Origin: Calditrichia bacterium | GTDB taxonomy: Bacteria > Calditrichota > Calditrichia > JAJRVZ01 | Length of the DNA: 10,344 bases | Assembly: GCA_030634505.1 (NCBI GenBank) | Contig: DAOWAQ010000041.1 | Location: 1 to 10,344 of the forward strand | Direction of reading: 5' to 3' | Part shown: piece after piece, positions 1-7,619 of the stretch | How positions within the stretch are numbered: position 1 is the stretch's first letter | Layout of the letters: every line of letters starts with the position of its first letter | Translations under genes and position numbers: made by a program | Notes under the pieces: generated by a model | The model's input: only the letters and a program-made list of their open reading frames with translations | Told to the model about the DNA's origin: nothing | Database searches by the model: none

Positions 1-2
1 CT

Positions 3-1988
3 GCTGATGAAGCGGGAACAAAAGATGCCACACTAAAAATTAGAAGTGATGACCAGGTTTTGCCGCTAGTAACTGTAGAATTAATTGGTAACAGTGCAGC
101 CCCTGAAATTGCACTGTCCAGTGAAAATATAGATTTCGGAACAGTACTGGCTGGTGCTGTTACTTCAGAATTATTAACTATTCGCAATACTGGTACCGGG
201 GATTTGATACTTTATAAAGAGGGATTTGAATTAACCGGTTCTGATGCTCTTTCATTTAATGTACCTGCTTTGAATTCTGATACTACTATTTTAACGCAAG
301 ATTCAATAGTAATTGATATTGGATTAAATACGAATGATGTCGGTCCTAAATCAGCGCAGTTACAGATTGTATCCAATGACACCAATAAAACAGTGTATTT
401 ATCTGGATTAGTTATTGACAGTACGTCGGCAGAAATCAGTCTCGAACAACATTCCAGTAAAGAATTGAATTACAACGAAAATGGCAATCTGCGGTTTGAT
501 TTTTCAACAAATTTTCCGATAGATTCGGTTGTACTAAATTATCGACAAGGCGGGGCTAATGAATTTAATTCTGCTAAATGTAAAGACCTGCCTCAAATGG
601 ATTTGTGGGAAATTACAATTGACTCAAGCTGGATTACACAAAAAGGATTCGAATATTTTGTGCGTGTTTATCATGGATGGACATTTACTGATTGGCCGGA
701 GAAAGTAAAATCTCTTCAAGTTGTTATAAATAAAATGGAATTTCCTGAACCTACATCAAAAGAAGTTTATCAAAAAATATCCATTCCATTTTATTCTTCA
801 AACCAAACATTGAATGAATTGTTTGGTGATAATTTAGGCAGCTATGATAATACAATTTACAGATTTTTCGATTGTGAAAACAGTGTTGATTATACAGAAA
901 TAACTAATCTGAATAAGGAATTACCACCGGGAAAATCTCTTTGGCTGATTACAAGAGATGAAGTTGTTTTGGATTTTACGAAAGCGAAGACTTTACGCAC
1001 AGATACAACATTTCAATTATCACTTCAAGCAGGTTGGAACATGATTTCAACACCATTTGCTTTTCCGATTAATTGGGAGGAAAATGATCCAAACCACGAA
1101 TTACGTTTTTATGATGGTAATGATTGGCCTTTTGTGATGGTGCTTGAACCATTTAAGGGATATGCTGTAAAAGTAAAATCTGATACGATTGTATATATAC
1201 ACCCAAAAGAATACACAGGTTCAGCAAATCTAACAAAACAAACATTATTTTCGGAATATGATTGGACTATAAATTTAAAAATAGAACAAAACAAATTAAG
1301 AGATCATTTTAATTTTGCGGGTTCAAAAAATAATGCATCAGAAAAAATTGATAAGTTTGATTATGCTGAGCCTCCTCCCATAGGGAATTATGTAGGACTC
1401 TATTTTTTATTGGATAATGAAACTACCGGTAAAACAGAAAAATTTTCTACAGATATTAAAAATGAATCGGAAGATGGATATATTTATGACTTTGAAGTGG
1501 TTGGCAATGTGGCAGGTAAAAAGAATTTATTGATTGAACCAAAATTTCTGCCAGAAGAATACCAATATGTTGTAGTGAATAAACAATCAAAAATTAAATA
1601 TCCATCAAACAAAATTGAATTATATTCGGATAAAAATAATTTACAACTAATTGTTGGAACAGAAGAATTTGTATCTTCACAAACTATTGATTACAACTTT
1701 GTTCCAGTTAATTTTAGTCTAGCACAGAATTACCCAAACCCTTTTAATCCTTCTACAATTATTAAATACCAACTACCAAGTTTTAATAAAATATCAATAA
1801 ATATTTACAATGTTTTAGGTCAAAAGGTCAAAACATTAATAAATAATGAAGAACAAGATGCTGGTTATTTTCAAATCAATTGGGATGGAACTAACAACTC
1901 AGGAATTGTGGTAGCCTCAGGTATTTATTTTTTAAACTTTAGATCTGATCAGTTCTCAAAATCAATAAAAATGTTGTTACAAAGATAA
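3..1988 (+). CDS. Large secreted protein with T9SS type A C-terminal sorting domain (5' end outside window)
   Basis: The frame is open from the left edge, so the TTG at 60 is not a real start and the true N-terminus lies upstream. The first codons (ADEAGTKDATLKIRSDD) resemble the end of one ASH/choice-of-anchor D Ig-like repeat. A full repeat follows at about nt 120-420 (IDFGTVLAGA, TIRNTGTGDL, LQIVSNDTNKTVYLSGL). Next comes a probable beta-sandwich segment at about 430-740, then a region with the LQAGWNMISTPFAFPI motif near 1020-1070 that I associate with secreted proteins of these phyla. The last 92 residues (from 1713) are a FlgD-like Ig fold carrying NYPNPFNPST, NVLGQKV and SGIYFLNF. This is the sorting signal recognised by the type IX secretion system, which exports proteins across the outer membrane and removes the tail. 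No catalytic domain is visible, so a surface or adhesin-like structural role is only inferred. The secretion class is secure, the function is not. Confidence 0.9.
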   Translation, partial: ADEAGTKDATLKIRSDDQVLPLVTVELIGNSAAPEIALSSENIDFGTVLAGAVTSELLTIRNTGTGDLILYKEGFELTGSDALSFNVPALNSDTTILTQDSIVIDIGLNTNDVGPKSAQLQIVSNDTNKTVYLSGLVIDSTSAEISLEQHSSKELNYNENGNLRFDFSTNFPIDSVVLNYRQGGANEFNSAKCKDLPQMDLWEITIDSSWITQKGFEYFVRVYHGWTFTDWPEKVKSLQVVINKMEFPEPTSKEVYQKISIPFYSSNQTLNELFGDNLGSYDNTIYRFFDCENSVDYTEITNLNKELPPGKSLWLITRDEVVLDFTKAKTLRTDTTFQLSLQAGWNMISTPFAFPINWEENDPNHELRFYDGNDWPFVMVLEPFKGYAVKVKSDTIVYIHPKEYTGSANLTKQTLFSEYDWTINLKIEQNKLRDHFNFAGSKNNASEKIDKFDYAEPPPIGNYVGLYFLLDNETTGKTEKFSTDIKNESEDGYIYDFEVVGNVAGKKNLLIEPKFLPEEYQYVVVNKQSKIKYPSNKIELYSDKNNLQLIVGTEEFVSSQTIDYNFVPVNFSLAQNYPNPFNPSTIIKYQLPSFNKISINIYNVLGQKVKTLINNEEQDAGYFQINWDGTNNSGIVVASGIYFLNFRSDQFSKSIKMLLQR

Positions 1989-2016
1989 TACGAGTCAGCA
2001 AGAATCTTATATTATT

Positions 2017-4104
2017 ATGATTTTTAAAAAAAAAAAAATTAAATATGAAACTCAAAACCTCCTGTTAAGCATTGCCAGACAGTTTATCTATGTTACCCCT
2101 TCTGAAATTGACAATCTGATTCAATCAAGTTTGAAATATGTTGCTGAATTTTTAAATATAGACCGATGTTTTGTTTATTTAATTAATAAAGAAAATAATT
2201 CTTTACAACTTTATCATCAATTTTTAAAGTCAGATATTTCAGGAAAAATTAACCAACATGAGCAAGTGGATGGCGAAGATTTTGCCTGGCTAATGCAGAA
2301 TTTAACAAATAATAAACCAATTATTGTCGATGATATTAATAAAGTTCCAGCGTCCTCAAATACTTATAAATTGATTTGTCAGGTAGAAAAAATTAAATCA
2401 ATGTTGTTATGCCCATTAAAGGCAGGAAAAGATATAATTGGATTTATAGGAGTAGATTCGGTAAAGAAAACGCGCACTTGGGGCAACGAAGACGTATATC
2501 TGTTAAATTTTACCGGTGATATTATAAATGGTGCATTGAATCGTAAAAAAGCTGTAGAAACCGGAAAAGAAACAGAACAAAAGATGCGTACACTATTTGC
2601 AAGATCTGAAGAGGTCGTATTTATCTCCTCACCAAAAGGTAAATTTGTCGAAATCAATCCTGCAGGGGCTAAACTATTTGGATATAATTCTACAAAAGAA
2701 TTATTAGAAATTGACATAAAAAATGAATTATATGTAAATCCAAGGGATTATGATATATTTTTAGAGGAATTACAAAAAAATGAGAATCTAAAAGATTATG
2801 AACTAAAACTAAAAAGAAAAGATGGTACAAATTTAACAGCACAAGTTACAGCATTAGTATTAAGAGATGGTAACAATAGTATAATCGCACATGAAGGTAT
2901 AATTAGAGATATTACAGATAAAAGACTATTGGAACAACAGCTTTTTCAATCACAAAAAATGGAATCGATAGGAATGCTTGCAGGTGGAATAGCTCACGAT
3001 TTTAATAATATTCTTACTGCTATGAACGGTTACGCTGAAATGGTTTTAATGGGTCTGAATAAAGATGATCCAAATTATAAACGTGTTAATAATATATTAA
3101 AAGGTGGCAAACAAGCAGAAGACTTGGTAAAGCAGCTACTTGCTTTCGGCAGAAAACAGTTCATTGAAACAAAGGTAATTGATATAAATACTATAATTAC
3201 TGAGTTAGAACCTATCTTTAGAAAAGTTGTAACTGAAGATATTCAGTTGAAAATTAATCTGAAAAAAGGAATTAATTATATCAAAGCTGATCCGGTTCAG
3301 ATTCAACAGATTATGGTTAATTTAATCGTAAATGCTGGACATGCAATTAAGCAGTTAAATAATGAATCAAAAGAAAAACTAATCTCAATATCTACCAATG
3401 AAATACTAGCTAATGATAAATTTATTAAAAATCATCCGGGTTGCAGACCGGGAAAATATATTCTTATTAACGTCAATGACACTGGAACTGGAATTGATAA
3501 AGAAACAATTGATAAAATATTTGATCCGTTTTTCACTACTAAAAAAGAAGGGGAAGGTACGGGATTAGGATTATCAACAGTTTATGGTATTGTAAAACAG
3601 AATAATGGAAATATATACGTAAATAGTATGCCCTCAAAAGGAACAATTTTTGAAATCTTTTGGCCAATTACAAAAGAAAAAATAGCTAAAAAAAATAAAA
3701 TGGAAAGTAAAGTAGAATTCAAAAACAGGTGCGAAACAATACTATTCGTGGAAGACGATCAAAATGTAAGGGAATTAGCTGTTGATGCTCTAATATCACT
3801 TGGATATGAAGTTTATGAAGCAATAAATGGAAAACAAGCTTTGGAAATTGTTGACAAAAATAATTTAATTGATAAAATGGATTTAATGATTACGGATATG
3901 GTAATGCCTGAAATGGGAGGAGAAGAACTATCACAAAAAATACATAAACTAAATCCTGATATAAAGATCATTTTAAGTTCTGGATATACAAACAGTCAAA
4001 TCTTCATGAATGAATCGAATACCGATAAGACATATTTTTTTCTTTCAAAGCCTTATACTATACCAAAATTGGAAAAGAAAATTCGCAAAGTTTTAAAAAA
4101 TTAA
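2017..4104 (+). CDS. Soluble hybrid histidine kinase, GAF-PAS-HisKA-HATPase-REC
   Basis: This 695-residue sensor kinase has no signal peptide or membrane segment, so it should sense a cytoplasmic ligand or partner. Domains in order are GAF (about 20-175), PAS (about 188-300; VFISSPKGKFVEINPAGAKLFGY), HisKA with LAGGIAHDFNNIL (His327 as phosphorylation site), and HATPase_c with N box NLIVNA (Asn435, Asn439), DTGTGI (488-493), FDPFFTT and GEGTGLGL (512-519). A C-terminal receiver (about 573-695) has acidic Glu579/Asp580/Asp581, phospho-acceptor Asp627 in ITDMVMPEMGG, Ser654/Ser655 and Lys678. All catalytic motifs are intact, so it should autophosphorylate His327 and pass phosphate to Asp627. 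The final acceptor is unknown because no HPt or output regulator is adjacent. The ATG lies 28 bases after the secreted-protein gene, has no clear Shine-Dalgarno, and is followed at once by a run of 13 A. Co-transcription with the upstream gene is plausible. The ligand of the GAF and PAS domains cannot be predicted. Confidence 0.93.
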   Translation: MIFKKKKIKYETQNLLLSIARQFIYVTPSEIDNLIQSSLKYVAEFLNIDRCFVYLINKENNSLQLYHQFLKSDISGKINQHEQVDGEDFAWLMQNLTNNKPIIVDDINKVPASSNTYKLICQVEKIKSMLLCPLKAGKDIIGFIGVDSVKKTRTWGNEDVYLLNFTGDIINGALNRKKAVETGKETEQKMRTLFARSEEVVFISSPKGKFVEINPAGAKLFGYNSTKELLEIDIKNELYVNPRDYDIFLEELQKNENLKDYELKLKRKDGTNLTAQVTALVLRDGNNSIIAHEGIIRDITDKRLLEQQLFQSQKMESIGMLAGGIAHDFNNILTAMNGYAEMVLMGLNKDDPNYKRVNNILKGGKQAEDLVKQLLAFGRKQFIETKVIDINTIITELEPIFRKVVTEDIQLKINLKKGINYIKADPVQIQQIMVNLIVNAGHAIKQLNNESKEKLISISTNEILANDKFIKNHPGCRPGKYILINVNDTGTGIDKETIDKIFDPFFTTKKEGEGTGLGLSTVYGIVKQNNGNIYVNSMPSKGTIFEIFWPITKEKIAKKNKMESKVEFKNRCETILFVEDDQNVRELAVDALISLGYEVYEAINGKQALEIVDKNNLIDKMDLMITDMVMPEMGGEELSQKIHKLNPDIKIILSSGYTNSQIFMNESNTDKTYFFLSKPYTIPKLEKKIRKVLKN
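2021..2038 (+). repeat. T5-A13 homopolymer tract at the kinase start
   Basis: Five T followed by thirteen A cover codons 2 to 8 of the hybrid kinase (IFKKKKI). It is the longest single-base run I noticed in the window. A one-base change in length would shift the frame after codon 3. The next in-frame ATG is near residue 92, inside the GAF domain, so a slipped allele could not make a full protein from a normal start. Confidence 0.85.
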
Positions 4105-4106
4105 TT

Positions 4107-4128
4107 TAAATTTATATCATAAAATTTA
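4107..4128. other. AT-only inverted repeat after the hybrid kinase
   Basis: TAAATTT (4107-4113) and AAATTTA (4122-4128) form 7-base arms around an 8-base loop, beginning 3 bases after the kinase stop codon. The stem has no G or C and no clean T tract follows. It is at best a weak terminator and may simply reflect local AT richness. Confidence 0.2.
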
Positions 4129-4137
4129 GTTTTAATA

Positions 4138-4169
4138 TTGAATTATTTGATAATTAACTCTTAAGTTTG
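4138..4169 (+). promoter_or_regulatory. Candidate Bacteroidota-type promoter for the 144-residue protein gene
   Basis: TAAGTTTG at 4162-4169 matches the TAnnTTTG -7 motif known for Bacteroidota primary sigma promoters. A TTG at 4138-4140 lies 21 bases upstream, within the spacing described for the -33 element in Flavobacterium. Transcription would start around 4173-4177, leaving a leader of roughly 20 bases with the Shine-Dalgarno at 4184-4190. The motif is short, so a chance match in AT-rich DNA is possible. Confidence 0.4.
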
Positions 4170-4183
4170 GCAAGCGACTAAAT

Positions 4184-4190
4184 GGAGAAA
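4184..4190 (+). promoter_or_regulatory. Ribosome-binding site GGAGAAA
   Basis: GGAG stands five bases before the ATG at 4193 and is one of the clearest Shine-Dalgarno sites in the window. It supports both the start and the reality of this otherwise unrecognised gene. Confidence 0.7.
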
Positions 4191-4192
4191 TC

Positions 4193-4627
4193 ATGCTTGA
4201 CAAATTAGAGTATCATATCGCAAAAGAATTAGCTGATCATCACTTTTATCCCTTTGCAGAACATAATTATTTGAAAATTTTTAATGCGTTCAGTTATTTT
4301 CCAATAAACTTTAAGGATATCGGTATTAAAGAGGAAGGGAAGACTGTAACATTTTTGGCGCTTGTCGTCTATTATTGTTTTATATACAGACAAAATAGTT
4401 TAAATGAAACATATGTGCGTGTCCTAAACGAATTAAAAAAAATAGCACAACCTTATTTTCCACAAGATATTGTTGTTGAAACATTTTTAGGATGTATATT
4501 ATATCATCATCATCCTTCAAATATAAATAACATATTATCTTCTATTGCTACATCAAAGATATTAGATAAAAATCAAACTTATGAATATGAAATAAAAAAG
4601 AAAACAATTTTAATTTATGCAATATAA
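4193..4627 (+). CDS. Hypothetical protein, 144 residues, family not recognised
   Basis: I do not recognise this protein. It has no signal peptide. A hydrophobic stretch at about residues 52-64 (VTFLALVVYYCFIY) is too short and too polar at its edges for a confident membrane helix. The sequence looks mostly alpha-helical and is rich in Tyr, His, Asn and Ile, with an HHH cluster in LYHHHPSN near residue 105 that could bind a metal, though nothing else supports that. The start is fixed by GGAGAAA five bases upstream and by the candidate promoter at 4138-4169, so it is probably transcribed independently of the kinase 88 bases upstream. It converges on the TPR gene with a single base between stop codons. 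Unlike most overlapping-frame ORFs it has no competing ORF on the other strand. A truncated copy of a longer family cannot be excluded. Confidence 0.7.
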   Translation: MLDKLEYHIAKELADHHFYPFAEHNYLKIFNAFSYFPINFKDIGIKEEGKTVTFLALVVYYCFIYRQNSLNETYVRVLNELKKIAQPYFPQDIVVETFLGCILYHHHPSNINNILSSIATSKILDKNQTYEYEIKKKTILIYAI

Positions 4628-4628
4628 A

Positions 4629-5888
4629 TTATTCCTCACTTAAAGATTCAATTTTATCCTTAGCCCACGCGGCATATTTGGATTCGGGAAACTCATTTAT
4701 AACCTGATGATAAGTATCGATTGCAGCTTGTTTATTGTTCAAATCATCATAATATATTTCAGCGGCGTCATATAAATACTCTGCTGCATCTTCATGATCT
4801 TTATATTGCTTAGCGAAAAATTTTAATGTTTCAACTGCTTTTAAATAATTTTCTAATCTTCGTATATATAGATATTTTATTTCAAGTAATGCCTCTGTAG
4901 CAAATTCATCTTGCGGATACAACTCAACAATTTGATAATAACTCGCAATTGCTTCTTCGTATTTATCATCATCAAGAAGGATATCAGCAACTCTTTTTAA
5001 TGCTTCAACGGCAAATTTATTTGATGGATAAGTCTCAACCAATAATCTATAGTTAGCGACCGCTTCTTTTGGATCTCTGAATTCTTCTTCATATAATTCA
5101 CCAAGATAAAATTGGGCGTTTCCTGCAAATTCTGATTCAGCATAATTTGAAATTAATTGAACAAAAGATTCCTTTGCCGCCTGCGGTTCAGATATTTCTT
5201 GATATTCAATAATACCGGAATTGTAGATTGCCTGGGGAATTAAAACACTAGCTGGGAATAATGCTTTTAATTTTTGGTAACTCATAGAAGCTTCTGTCCA
5301 ATCATTTTCCTCTTCATATAATTCGCTTTGCCAGAATAAAACTTGATCTGCACTGGATGCTTTATAACCGAAATGTTTCAGATAATAACCGATTTCATCA
5401 ATAATTATCTCATTAAGATCTTCCAGATTTTGCGATTTTATGAACATTAAATATTCAAAAAAAGAAATGCCAATATCATTATTTGTTTTTAAATCATTCA
5501 ATTTAGAAAGAAAATCAATTTGTATATCTTCAAAAGCCCGTTCTTCGTGATCCTTTACAATTTGAGAAATATTTGTTTTAGCATCCTCAATTTTACTATT
5601 GTTAGGAATTAAATATAATACTTTTAAATAATTTACCAATGATTTAAAATATGATCTGTCACGCTTATACATTTCTCCTAACATAAAATAAACTTCATCA
5701 TTATGTTGTGAGAGCGGAAACGTTTCCAAATATTCATTGATTTGTAAAACCAGAAAATCTACATCATCACTGCTTTTTGTTGCATAGGCGTCTTTTAAAT
5801 ATTCGAAGTATTTTGATTCTACAACTTGAGCAAATGTAGAAGAAATGTTTACAAATAAAATAACAGATAAAAGAAATAAATTTTTCAT
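4629..5888 (-). CDS. Exported periplasmic TPR-repeat protein
   Basis: This 419-residue protein begins with a signal peptide (KN, a hydrophobic core LFLLSVILFV, then SSTFA|QVVE). The probable signal peptidase I site follows residue 20, and there is no lipobox cysteine, so it is likely periplasmic rather than a lipoprotein. The rest is alpha-helical tetratricopeptide-like repeats, clearest from about residue 195 to the end, with recurring Y-x-x-[IL]-x-x-x-[YF]-P spacing (YRLLVETYP, YYQIVELYP, YHQVINEFP). Such proteins are protein-protein scaffolds, often in outer-membrane assembly or cell-envelope complexes; the partner is unknown. I chose ATG at 5886-5888 because GGAG at 5895-5898 sits six bases upstream. 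A TTG four codons earlier is in frame but overlaps that site. The gene lies 60 bases after the NFACT gene on the same strand and may be the last gene of that operon. It is related to BamD/YbgF-like repeats in style but not clearly a member of either. Confidence 0.88.
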   Translation of the reverse strand: MKNLFLLSVILFVNISSTFAQVVESKYFEYLKDAYATKSSDDVDFLVLQINEYLETFPLSQHNDEVYFMLGEMYKRDRSYFKSLVNYLKVLYLIPNNSKIEDAKTNISQIVKDHEERAFEDIQIDFLSKLNDLKTNNDIGISFFEYLMFIKSQNLEDLNEIIIDEIGYYLKHFGYKASSADQVLFWQSELYEEENDWTEASMSYQKLKALFPASVLIPQAIYNSGIIEYQEISEPQAAKESFVQLISNYAESEFAGNAQFYLGELYEEEFRDPKEAVANYRLLVETYPSNKFAVEALKRVADILLDDDKYEEAIASYYQIVELYPQDEFATEALLEIKYLYIRRLENYLKAVETLKFFAKQYKDHEDAAEYLYDAAEIYYDDLNNKQAAIDTYHQVINEFPESKYAAWAKDKIESLSEE

Positions 5889-5894
5889 TTTATT

Positions 5895-5898
5895 CTCC
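5895..5898 (-). promoter_or_regulatory. Ribosome-binding site GGAG that fixes the TPR gene start
   Basis: On the minus strand the order is TTGGAG-AATAAA-ATG, with six bases between GGAG and the ATG at 5888. Because the Shine-Dalgarno overlaps the upstream in-frame TTG codon, initiation at that TTG is unlikely. Confidence 0.7.
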
Positions 5899-5948
5899 AA
5901 TTTTTTTCTATATATTCGGTAAAATTTACATATTTTGTAGTAATTATT

Positions 5949-7604
5949 TTAAAGGTTTTTGGGATCTACAAAAATAGTTTTATGCTGTAAAACACTCACG
6001 GTTCCGGGATTAGCATTTTTAATTCTTCTCACATAACGAACTCGAGTATAGTTTACAGGAACACTTGAAGAATGTTTGGCAAAGCTGTGATAAGCAGCCA
6101 ATGAGGCAACATATTCAATAATATTCATAGGTGGAATTTCATCTTTATTTTTTAATCGAAGAATTGTATGAGACCCGGGAACACCTTGAGCATGAAACCA
6201 CCAGTCAAATTTGCGAGCGAATTTAAATGTTAACAGATCATTATTTAAGTTGTTTTTTCCAATAAATACATTCCATTTATTATAAAGGACAATATTTCTA
6301 AACGAGTGCTCAAGGTTTTCTTTTTTTGAATCATCATCTCTGGCAGTTTGAAATAAATTCTTTCGGACAAGTAATTCCTGCAATTTTAATGCATCTTTTT
6401 GCGAATTGACATTCGAATAATTGTCCTGAATATTTGTTAATGATTTGAGTTCATTACTTAATACTGATTTTCTATTATTTATCCGATCTTTTTGGGTGTC
6501 GATATCTTTAAATTTTTCAAAATACTTTTTTGCATTATCTTGTATGTTTTTGGCGGGATTTAGTTTTATCTGAACTAATTCTTTATTTTCTGAAAATATA
6601 TTTTCCAGCTCGACTGATTTTGCACCACGGGGGATTTCATTTATAAAAGTTAACAATAAGTTTCCTTTTAGTTCGGACAAAAATTTTCGTTCATCCAGCT
6701 TTTCAAATTCTTCTATTTTTTTAATAGACGATTTTAAATAATCAATCCTTTTTTTTAATAATGATTTAGATTTATTAACAATTTTTTCAATGTTGTGTGT
6801 TTCTAGTGATTGCCTTATATATGTTTTCCATGCTTCATTTATAGTTTGGTAAGTTTTTGGATGATAGTTTTTTTTCAAATATTTTATATCAGTAATAGTC
6901 AGGTGTTTTGGAATTTCATTATCAAAATAAATAATTGGTTTTGGATTTTGAAATTCAGATTCTAAATGTGCTATCTGACGAAAAAATTCAACTACTTGTG
7001 TGACAGATAACTTTTGGACAATGTGATCAAATTTGATATTACTCCTATAGCAACATTCTCTGGCTAAAACAAAATTAAATCCGTTTATATGACGACTTAA
7101 AAACTCAATGATATTTAATTCAAGATTTTGTTGAATCAAATATTCTATGTCCTCTAATTGCAATTTGGACGGGAACAGTTTTTCTACAGTGTTGATTTTG
7201 GCCTGTGCCAGTTGATTTTTTTTAAATCTTGCAATTTCGGTTTTATCTAAATCAGTTAATATTATATTGGGAGAACGCCCATAAAAAATAGAAATTAGTT
7301 GAAATTGTTCTGATTGTATTGTAATAATTTTATCATAGTTTTCGATTTTTATATCATTAATTGTTTGTCCGTTCAATTCCTTAAACAATTGTACTTTTGA
7401 ACCTTTTATATTCCTTGATTTGGATAATAAAATATAAGGGTGAGAAGGATCGATGCTTATGCGTAAAAACAAGCTTTCGGTGGATTTAATTTTTAAAACT
7501 AATTCTGATTTTTGATGAGTAAAGCATTCTTCGATAACAGAATCGTTAATTTTGGCTTTTAACCAAAGGGTTTGGGCTTTAAAAAGGAAATAATTTTTAT
7601 GCAT
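5949..7604 (-). CDS. rqcH: NFACT-family protein, RqcH/Rqc2 homologue (ribosome-associated quality control)
   Basis: The 551 residues follow the NFACT layout. NFACT-N is at about 1-170 (YGRSPNIIL near 108-116). A helical/coiled-coil middle lies at about 265-420, with KGNLLLTFINEIPRGAKSVEL and NAKKYFEKFKDI. The C-terminal NFACT-R (DUF814) domain is at about 434-551, with LLTFKFARKFDWWFHAQGVPGSH and PVNYTRVRYVRR. In characterised bacteria, RqcH binds stalled 50S subunits carrying peptidyl-tRNA and adds alanine tails to the nascent chain. Length is close to that of the Bacillus protein. The sequence is divergent: residues that match the conserved Asp near position 4 and the Asp-Arg pair of NFACT-N read Asn4 and Asp91-Lys92 here, so tailing activity is not assured. 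The start codon lies 15 bases downstream of the WbqC-family stop, suggesting co-transcription. No clear Shine-Dalgarno is visible. Family assignment is firm, activity is inferred. Confidence 0.9.
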   Translation of the reverse strand: MHKNYFLFKAQTLWLKAKINDSVIEECFTHQKSELVLKIKSTESLFLRISIDPSHPYILLSKSRNIKGSKVQLFKELNGQTINDIKIENYDKIITIQSEQFQLISIFYGRSPNIILTDLDKTEIARFKKNQLAQAKINTVEKLFPSKLQLEDIEYLIQQNLELNIIEFLSRHINGFNFVLARECCYRSNIKFDHIVQKLSVTQVVEFFRQIAHLESEFQNPKPIIYFDNEIPKHLTITDIKYLKKNYHPKTYQTINEAWKTYIRQSLETHNIEKIVNKSKSLLKKRIDYLKSSIKKIEEFEKLDERKFLSELKGNLLLTFINEIPRGAKSVELENIFSENKELVQIKLNPAKNIQDNAKKYFEKFKDIDTQKDRINNRKSVLSNELKSLTNIQDNYSNVNSQKDALKLQELLVRKNLFQTARDDDSKKENLEHSFRNIVLYNKWNVFIGKNNLNNDLLTFKFARKFDWWFHAQGVPGSHTILRLKNKDEIPPMNIIEYVASLAAYHSFAKHSSSVPVNYTRVRYVRRIKNANPGTVSVLQHKTIFVDPKNL

Positions 7605-7619
7605 GAAAATATATTCTAT

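Noticed and set aside
60..62. TTG at 60 as the start of the secreted protein
   Set aside because: The frame is open to the left edge and the upstream codons continue an Ig-like repeat, so the gene starts outside the window.
4505..4516. CAT triplet repeat in the unknown gene
   Set aside because: It is only a few units long and encodes the HHH cluster, too short to count as a microsatellite.
5889..5900. TTG at 5898-5900 as the start of the TPR gene
   Set aside because: It overlaps the GGAG site that serves the ATG at 5886-5888, and the signal peptide begins properly at that ATG.
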